From contig NZ_JAAGLT010000008.1 in assembly GCF_010548275.1 (NCBI RefSeq), positions 1 through 64,000 on the forward strand: a stretch of DNA of 64,000 bases, written 5' to 3'. The notes under the pieces are model-generated. The model was not told where the DNA came from and did not search any database. It worked only from the letters and a program-made list of their open reading frames with translations. The stretch comes from Streptomyces sp. SID12488. GTDB lineage: Bacteria > Actinomycetota > Actinomycetes > Streptomycetales > Streptomycetaceae. Positions within the stretch are counted from its first letter, which is position 1. Every line of letters starts with the position of its first letter. The translations under genes and the position numbers were made by a program. Positions 59,471 through 64,000 of the stretch are shown here, one piece after another.

Positions 59471-60940
59471 GTGACCACCACTGCCCGACGTGTCGCGCCC
59501 GCCCCGGAGAACACCACCGTCACCAGTTTCCCGCCGGGATTCACCTGGGGCACGGCGACCGCCGCGTACCAGATCGAGGGCGCCGCCGCCGTGGACGGCC
59601 GCACCCCCTCGATCTGGGACACCTATTCCCACACACCCGGCATGGTGCGCAACGGTGACACCGGTGACGTCGCCACCGACCACTACCACCGCTGGCGCGA
59701 GGACGTCGAGATCATGGCCGACCTCGGCGTGAGCGCCTACCGGTTCTCCCTGTCGTGGCCGCGGGTGCAGCCGACCGGCCGGGGCCCGGCCGTCGAGAAG
59801 GGGCTCGACTTCTACCGCGCCCTGACCGACGCGCTGCTCGAGAAGGGCATCGAGCCGGTCGTCACGCTCTACCACTGGGACCTGCCGCAGGAGTTGGAGG
59901 ACGCGGGCGGCTGGCCGGAGCGCGTCACCGCCGACCGGTTCGCCGACTACGCGACCCTGGCGGCCCGCGCGCTGGGGGACCGGGTGAAGACCTGGACCAC
60001 CCTCAACGAGCCCTGGTGCAGCGCCTTCCTCGGGTACGGCTCGGGCGTCCACGCGCCCGGCCGCACCGACCCGGTCGCGGCCCTGCGCGCGGCGCACCAT
60101 CTCAACCTCGCCCACGGCAAGGCCGTTCAGGCACTGCGCGCCGAACTGCCCGCCGGCGCACGGGCGTCCGTCACGCTCAACGTCCACCACGTACGTCCGC
60201 TGACCGAGGCCGCAGCCGACCTCGACGCGGTCCGCCGGATCGACGCGCTGGCCAACCGCGTCTTCACCGGCCCCGTGCTGGAGGGCGAGTACCCGGTGGA
60301 CCTCCTCCAGGACACGGCCGGTCTGACCGACTGGTCCTTCGTACGGGACGGCGACACCGCCACGATCCACCAGCCACTGGACTTCCTGGGCGTCAACTAC
60401 TACTCGCCCACCCTCGTTTCCGCCGCCGACGAGGCCGGCCACAACTCCGACGGCCACGGGGCGAGCGAGCACACGCCCTGGCCGGGCGCCGACCGGGTCG
60501 CGTTCCACCGGCCCCCGGGCAACACCACGGCGATGGGCTGGGCGGTCGACCCGAGCGGCCTGTACGAACTGCTGACGCGCCTGCATGCGGACTTCCCCGC
60601 GATGCCGTTGATGATCACCGAGAACGGGGCCGCCTTCGACGACTACGTGAACCCGGAGGGCGAGGTGGCCGACCCCGAACGCATCGCCTATCTGCACGAC
60701 CACTTGTCGGCCGTACGGCAGGCGATCGTGGCCGGCGTAGACGTGCGCGGCTACTTCCTGTGGTCCCTGCTTGACAACTTCGAGTGGGGCTACGGCTACA
60801 GCAAGCGCTTCGGTGCCGTCTACGTCGACTACCCGACCGGCAAGCGCATCCCCAAGGCCAGCGCGCGCTGGTACGCCGACGTGGCCCGCACGGGCACGCT
60901 CCCGGACAGGGACGACGCGAACGGGACAGCAGGCGTGTGA
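59471..60940 (+). CDS. GH1 beta-glucosidase (BglC-like), cytoplasmic
   Basis: A 489-aa family 1 enzyme without signal peptide. The N-terminal FPPGFTWGTATAAYQIEGA is the GH1 signature. Acid/base Glu180 is in WTTLNEPW, nucleophile Glu384 in MITENGA, and the substrate-site DNFEWGYGYSKRFG is present. It should split imported cellobiose and short cello-oligosaccharides to glucose. The GTG at 59471 has AAGGA. It is the last gene of the CebEFG-type operon; BglC in Streptomyces occupies the same position. Confidence 0.95.
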   Translation: MTTTARRVAPAPENTTVTSFPPGFTWGTATAAYQIEGAAAVDGRTPSIWDTYSHTPGMVRNGDTGDVATDHYHRWREDVEIMADLGVSAYRFSLSWPRVQPTGRGPAVEKGLDFYRALTDALLEKGIEPVVTLYHWDLPQELEDAGGWPERVTADRFADYATLAARALGDRVKTWTTLNEPWCSAFLGYGSGVHAPGRTDPVAALRAAHHLNLAHGKAVQALRAELPAGARASVTLNVHHVRPLTEAAADLDAVRRIDALANRVFTGPVLEGEYPVDLLQDTAGLTDWSFVRDGDTATIHQPLDFLGVNYYSPTLVSAADEAGHNSDGHGASEHTPWPGADRVAFHRPPGNTTAMGWAVDPSGLYELLTRLHADFPAMPLMITENGAAFDDYVNPEGEVADPERIAYLHDHLSAVRQAIVAGVDVRGYFLWSLLDNFEWGYGYSKRFGAVYVDYPTGKRIPKASARWYADVARTGTLPDRDDANGTAGV

Positions 60941-60990
60941 ATTCGGCTACCGGGGCTGTCAGTTCAAACGTCGGACATAGGGTTGGCGGC

Positions 60991-61716
60991 ATGGCGCTGC
61001 AACTTGTTCAGGTGAACTTCAAAGCCCGGGACGACTCGGCGGTGGGCCGGTTCTGGGGGGAGGCGCTCGGCTGGGGTGTCTCCAGCGCGGAACCCGGTGC
61101 GACCAGCGTGAAGCCTGCGGGTTTCACCTGGTCGGACCCGGCCGGCATCTGCGTCGATGTCATCGCCGTCCCGGACCCGGAAACAGTAAAAGACCGTGTG
61201 CACATCGAACTCGCCACCAACTCCTCGGCCCACCAAGCGGAGTTGGTCGCACGCCTGAAGGAGCTCGGCGCGACGCCCGCCGACGCGGGCCGGGACGACC
61301 ACCCGTGGACAGCTCTCGCCGACCCGGAGGGCAACGTGTTCTGCGTCCTGGAGCCTCGGGAGGTCTACCGGGACACCGGGCCGATCGCCGCGGTGGTCGT
61401 CGACTGCGCCGACCCGCGGGCCATGGCCCGGTTCTGGGAGGAGGCGATGGACTGGACCCTGCACGAGGTGACAGCCGATCGTGCGCTGCTGCGCTCCGCC
61501 AAGGGGGTCGGCCCGTATCTGGAGTTGCTCCGCACGCCCCACCTGAAGGACGTGTGGCACCGCGTCCATCTCGACGTGGTGCCTTCCCTCGGTGACGATC
61601 AAGCGGCGGAGGTGGCCCGGCTCGAAACCCTCGGCGCGAGGCTCGCCGACGTAGGCCGTGGCGACTTCCCGTGGAAGATTCTGACCGACCCCAACACTGC
61701 TAACTACCAGTTCTGA
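60991..61716 (+). CDS. Two-domain VOC (glyoxalase-like) protein, C-terminus altered
   Basis: A 241-aa protein with two VOC/glyoxalase modules. The first is LQLVQVNFKARDDSAVGRFWGEALGWG ending PWTALADPEGNVFCVLEPRE. The second starts AAVVVDCADPRAMARFWEEAMDW and reaches GRGDFPWKILTDP. Where the family continues with DPEGNEFCVL, this copy reads DPNTANYQF and stops, so the last strand and a metal ligand are lost or replaced. The change falls at the apparent left border of an integrative element. The substrate is unknown, and residual function is doubtful. Confidence 0.8.
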   Translation: MALQLVQVNFKARDDSAVGRFWGEALGWGVSSAEPGATSVKPAGFTWSDPAGICVDVIAVPDPETVKDRVHIELATNSSAHQAELVARLKELGATPADAGRDDHPWTALADPEGNVFCVLEPREVYRDTGPIAAVVVDCADPRAMARFWEEAMDWTLHEVTADRALLRSAKGVGPYLELLRTPHLKDVWHRVHLDVVPSLGDDQAAEVARLETLGARLADVGRGDFPWKILTDPNTANYQF

Positions 61717-61744
61717 GCATACGCGCACGTCAGAGAACACAGAA

Positions 61745-61779
61745 GCCCCGCACGGCACTTGGGCCGCACGGGGCGTTTT
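61745..61779. terminator. Terminator cassette, copy 1
   Basis: The stem GCCCCG-N3-GGC pairs with GCC-N3-CGGGGC (61745-61774) and is followed by GTTTT. It shares CAGAAGCCCC and the 18-bp right flank with copy 2 at 62082-62129. Confidence 0.75.
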
Positions 61780-61791
61780 GCTGTCTGCGGG

Positions 61792-62037
61792 TCACTCGTC
61801 GTACGCCTCGCCCGACAGGAGATCGCGCGCCATTTCCGCGAGCATGTCCCGGCGGGTGTAGTCGCCCGTGCTGCTCTCCGGGTAGTCGGCAGGTAGCTCG
61901 TCCTCGACCCGTTGCACGATGTCACTGATCTTGAACGTGATGCCGGTGTCCACGGACAGACCGGCGATTGTGTCGATTGCCGTCTCTGTCCGGCGGAGCA
62001 TGTCAACGGCGAGCGCTTCATAGGCGGTGACAGTCAT
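61792..62037 (-). CDS. Small hypothetical protein
   Basis: An 81-aa acidic protein (MTVTAYEALAVDMLRRTETAID...) with predicted helices and no recognised family. The start may be ATG at 62037 or GTG at 62046, and neither has a good ribosome-binding site. It is followed directly by the terminator cassette. Its context suggests an element-encoded accessory gene. Confidence 0.6.
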   Translation of the reverse strand: MTVTAYEALAVDMLRRTETAIDTIAGLSVDTGITFKISDIVQRVEDELPADYPESSTGDYTRRDMLAEMARDLLSGEAYDE

Positions 62038-62086
62038 GGGGGGCACGGTAGCGGGGCGGACATGCGGTATGACCGGTAACGCAGAA

Positions 62087-62121
62087 GCCCCACCCGGACG
62101 AGTGTCCGAGCGGGGCGTTTT
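62087..62121. terminator. Terminator cassette, copy 2
   Basis: The outer stem GCCCC/GGGGC (62087-62091 with 62112-62116) and inner stem CGGAC/GTCCG are followed by GTTTT. It is duplicated from, or homologous to, copy 1. Confidence 0.75.
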
Positions 62122-62130
62122 GCTGTCTGG

Positions 62131-62562
62131 TCAGTTGCAGAACGACGACTTCACGGCGGTCACGATGTCCGCCGCCTGGTCCTCGGTGAGGCTCGGGACC
62201 GTGCCACCCTCGAAGCGGGCTTTGGCGTTGCTCTGGACGGTTGCGGCTTCCTTGCCGCCCTTGACGTCTAAGCACACGTTGCGGGACCGGTTAACGGCTC
62301 TCTCTTCCTTCGCGGCCAACCCCGGATCTATGGCGTTCAATGCTCGGATGAGTGTTGCGGTCTGTGCTGTGTCCGGCGAGGGAATCCCCGAACTCGGTTC
62401 GGGCGTGCTGGTCGACGGCTTCGCGTCCTGTGTTGCCGATGCCGTAGCGGTCGGCTTCGCATTCTCGGCCGAAGTCTTGGCGGGCTCGTCTTCGAACAGC
62501 GAGAGCACCCCGCCGAACGCGAGGACGGCAACGCCCGTGATGATCCATGTCTTCCGCTTCAT
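62131..62562 (-). CDS. Small membrane-anchored or exported hypothetical protein
   Basis: A 143-aa protein. An N-terminal hydrophobic segment (TWIITGVAVLAFGGVLSLF) is followed by a Thr/Ser/Pro-rich linker (about 26-65) and a C-terminal helical domain (TATLIRALNAIDPGLAAKEERAVNRSRNVC ending KSSFCN) with two cysteines. The family is not recognised. GGGAGGGG precedes the ATG at 62562; the frame opens 27 bases earlier. It sits in the putative element. Confidence 0.65.
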   Translation of the reverse strand: MKRKTWIITGVAVLAFGGVLSLFEDEPAKTSAENAKPTATASATQDAKPSTSTPEPSSGIPSPDTAQTATLIRALNAIDPGLAAKEERAVNRSRNVCLDVKGGKEAATVQSNAKARFEGGTVPSLTEDQAADIVTAVKSSFCN

Positions 62563-62599
62563 GCGGCCCCTCCCAAGGGTCTCGATCATGACTTGCCTA

Positions 62600-62830
62600 T
62601 CACGCCGTGCGCTTGGGCAGCGATGGGATGCCGTGGATCACTTCGTTGACCGTGGGGCCTACGCCGACGACTGGCAGACACTCGGGGCAGGCGTACAGGG
62701 TCACCCCAGGGCCGCTCACACGCTCGATATGACGGCACGCCACGGCAGCTACTGACCAACGGCCGCAGTGGCAGCACAGAGCCCCCGAGGGGGTGGGCGA
62801 GACTTCCGGGAACAGTTCCTCGGCGGTCAT
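62600..62830 (-). CDS. Small zinc-ribbon-like hypothetical protein
   Basis: A 76-aa protein with CCHCGRW and ACPEC pairs, a likely four-cysteine zinc site. Its ATG overlaps the stop of the upstream gene by four bases (ATGA), so the two are coupled. Proteins of this type are common in Streptomyces integrative elements; the function is unknown. Confidence 0.65.
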   Translation of the reverse strand: MTAEELFPEVSPTPSGALCCHCGRWSVAAVACRHIERVSGPGVTLYACPECLPVVGVGPTVNEVIHGIPSLPKRTA

Positions 62831-63132
62831 GCCGTCACCCCGAACTGTGCGAAGTGGTCGCCGGGATACCGGTAGTCGTAGTCCACTCCGCGCGCTGCGA
62901 ACTCGGCAGCCCAGGACCGTTCGCGCTGCACGGGAGTGAGTCGCATGGTCTCTTCCGCTCGGAAGATCTCACGGACTTCGGCGGAACTCGGTCCGGTCCA
63001 CGGCTTCATCCACGGGTTTTCCGTAGGGGCGGGCTCGGTGACGGGGGCGGGCTGTGCGGTCCGGTGGCGTCCCCGGGCGGGCAGCAGCAACCGCAGGGCC
63101 CACACCAGGGCGCGGGCGATAGAGTCGCGCAT
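62827..63132 (-). CDS. Hypothetical element-encoded protein
   Basis: A 101-aa protein with an Arg/Leu-rich amphipathic start (RALVWALRLLLPARGRHR), a Pro/Thr linker, and a helical part ERSWAAEFAARGVDYDYRYPGDHFAQFG. AGGAG lies 12 bases before the ATG. It is the first gene of a minus-strand unit, downstream of a region with a hairpin and the repeat array. No family is recognised. Confidence 0.6.
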   Translation of the reverse strand: MRDSIARALVWALRLLLPARGRHRTAQPAPVTEPAPTENPWMKPWTGPSSAEVREIFRAEETMRLTPVQRERSWAAEFAARGVDYDYRYPGDHFAQFGVTA

Positions 63133-63167
63133 ACGTCGTTCAGCTCCTAGATAGCTGTTCGGTCGGA

Positions 63168-63213
63168 GCCCCGGCGAACCGGTCCTACGCGGTTTGTCGG
63201 GGCGTTTCTTGTT
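63168..63213. terminator. Hairpin of the GCCCCG/CGGGGC type, third member
   Basis: The outer stem GCCCCG (63168-63173) pairs with CGGGGC (63198-63203) and the inner AACCG with CGGTT, followed by GTTTCTTGTTT. It sits between divergent genes, in the leader of the minus-strand unit. Confidence 0.6.
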
Positions 63214-63237
63214 TCAGGGACGACGCTAAGCCAACAC

Positions 63238-63288
63238 GTCTAACTCGTCTACCTGTCTAACTGGTCTGCACGTCTAAGTCGCCCAAGT
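63238..63288. repeat. 17-bp direct repeat array (three units) before the GntR gene
   Basis: Units starting GTCTAACTCGTCTACCT, GTCTAACTGGTCTGCAC and GTCTAAGTCGCCCAAGT begin at 63238, 63255 and 63272. Each holds one or two GTCTA cores, and a further GTCTACG is at 63299. The array lies 27-77 bp upstream of the GntR start and is probably its operator. Confidence 0.75.
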
Positions 63289-63314
63289 TTGGCCGCTTGT
63301 CTACGCTCTGCCTC

Positions 63315-63590
63315 ATGCCTGAGCGACCGACTGACCCGCACACTCCGCACGCCCCCTACATGCGGGTTCTGGACGCGCTCACCGCAGAAATCAGGGCGGG
63401 GGAATACGGGCCGGGCGAACCGATCCCGTCCGATGCCGAGTTGTGCAAGCGGTTCGGCGTAGCCCGCGAGACTGCCCGCCGAGCCGTGCGGGTGCTCCGG
63501 GAACGGGGGCTCGTCGAAACCGTGTGGGGGAAGGGTTCGTTCGTGGTGGAACGCTCGGCGTCCGGCGAAGGCAATAGTCAGGACGGCTAG
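63315..63590 (+). CDS. Short GntR-family winged-helix regulator
   Basis: A 91-aa protein consisting almost only of the GntR DNA-binding domain: YMRVLDALTAEIRAGEYGPGEPIPSDAELCKRFGVARETARRAVRVLRERGLVETVWGKGSFV. No effector domain follows. This is typical of the small GntR proteins that control integrative elements. No ribosome-binding site is seen before the ATG, so leaderless translation is possible. Its stop overlaps the end of the convergent gene by four bases. Confidence 0.88.
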   Translation: MPERPTDPHTPHAPYMRVLDALTAEIRAGEYGPGEPIPSDAELCKRFGVARETARRAVRVLRERGLVETVWGKGSFVVERSASGEGNSQDG

Positions 63591-63946
63591 TCCTCGTTCG
63601 TCTCCCGGTCGGGGAACAAGTGCGGGTGTTGGCGCGCCAACTCGTCGCACAGTGCATCAATCGTCGGGTCAGTTACTTCCCACGAGTGCCCCGCGGGGTG
63701 GTCTCGGTACAACGTGCACGCGTCGCCGTTCTCGGCTGGTGCCTCGCACCAGGGCATGAGCAGGAACCGCCCGCAGAGACTCCGCCACACGAACCACACT
63801 GCCGATCCGTCTATGACGTCTAAGAAACTGGCGTGCATCTCGTCGTGCTCTTCCGCAAGCGCACACGAGACATAGGAAGGTTCCGAGGGGTCTCCAGCAA
63901 AGACAGACGGGGGCGGTATGACGGCAACGGCCGTGCACTGCAACAT
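63587..63946 (-). CDS. Hypothetical Cys/His-containing protein
   Basis: A 119-aa protein. The middle part WCEAPAENGDACTLYRDHPAGHSW spaces two Cys and two His as in a small zinc-binding module seen in phage and element proteins. AAGGAAG precedes the ATG at 63946; the frame opens further upstream without a signal. It is convergent with the GntR gene. No family name can be given. Confidence 0.6.
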   Translation of the reverse strand: MLQCTAVAVIPPPSVFAGDPSEPSYVSCALAEEHDEMHASFLDVIDGSAVWFVWRSLCGRFLLMPWCEAPAENGDACTLYRDHPAGHSWEVTDPTIDALCDELARQHPHLFPDRETNED

Positions 63947-64000
63947 GCGGGGTCTTCCTTGGCGGGGGCGAGAAAAAGAGGGAGCCCCGCCCATGCGCTA

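Larger units (their letters stand above)
61717..64000. mobile_element. Probable left end of an integrative (AICE-like) element, partial
   Basis: Gene character changes sharply here. Genes are short and tightly packed, mostly of unknown family, with Cys/His-rich proteins, repeated GCCCC-GGGGCGTTT hairpins, a 17-bp repeat array and a small winged-helix GntR regulator. This is the style of Streptomyces actinomycete integrative conjugative elements or prophages. No integrase, rep or tra gene and no attachment-site duplication is visible within the window, so the class is inferred. Confidence 0.45.

Noticed and set aside
61717..64000. Definite assignment as a prophage or a pSAM2-type element
   Set aside because: No integrase, replication, transfer or structural phage gene is visible in the window, so only a tentative element call is made.
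1..64000. tRNA, rRNA or classic riboswitch
   Set aside because: No cloverleaf, ribosomal or known aptamer signature was recognised by eye; a covariance-model scan would be needed to exclude small RNAs.

Overview
The window is GC-rich actinobacterial DNA and almost certainly comes from a Streptomyces chromosome. Third codon positions are nearly always G or C, GTG starts are common, LacI-type regulators sit beside sugar ABC transporters that lack their own ATPase, and there are many secreted CBM2, ricin-lectin and GH enzymes. It reads as a carbohydrate-scavenging, plant-biomass-degrading accessory region. The last 2.3 kb looks like the edge of an integrative element.

Region by region. (1) 1-11.6 kb: myo-inositol catabolism on the minus strand, in the order iolC, aldolase, iolB remnant, iolD, iolA, iolE-like, iolG-like and iolI-like. 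A sugar ABC importer (binding protein and permease) follows, and a divergent LacI regulator lies at 10.6 kb. Two promoters share an identical 13-bp box. iolB is reduced to about 50 residues. (2) 11.9-14.2 kb: a methyltransferase, a decayed SDR gene and a DUF1330 protein. (3) 14.2-23.8 kb: a second sugar operon (binding protein, two permeases, a GH63-like enzyme and a frameshifted multi-CBM glycosidase), with a LacI gene preceded by three TCGAACCGGTTCG-type boxes. (4) 24-26 kb: a truncated dehydrogenase and an NPP1-type secreted protein. (5) 26-32.1 kb: a third importer, its LacI regulator and a divergent GH32-like enzyme. (6) 32.2-38.6 kb: a secreted GH27 enzyme, two secreted endonuclease/exonuclease/phosphatase-fold proteins, an SRPBCC protein and a hypothetical protein.

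(7) 39.2-48.5 kb: a cellulose-attack island containing an expansin-like protein, GH12-CBM2, a CebR-like LacI, CBM2-GH48 and CBM2-GH6. Near-perfect CebR-type boxes (TGGGAGCGCTCCCA) lie upstream of GH12, the regulator and GH48. (8) 48.5-50.5 kb: an ArsR-AHSA1 fusion overlapping a DHFR-like reductase, then a decayed epimerase. (9) 51.1-54.6 kb: a second GH27 enzyme with a ricin domain, a CBM6 fragment and a CE1-like esterase with CBM2. (10) 54.7-60.9 kb: a CebEFG-type importer plus a GH1 beta-glucosidase under a divergent CebR-like paralogue, with a variant operator pair. The logic is cellulose to cellobiose outside the cell, uptake, then intracellular cleavage to glucose. (11) 61-64 kb: a VOC protein that lost its last residues at the apparent border of an integrative element. 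The element carries small unknown genes, repeated terminator cassettes, a 17-bp repeat array and a short GntR regulator.

No rRNA, tRNA, CRISPR array or recognisable transposase was seen.
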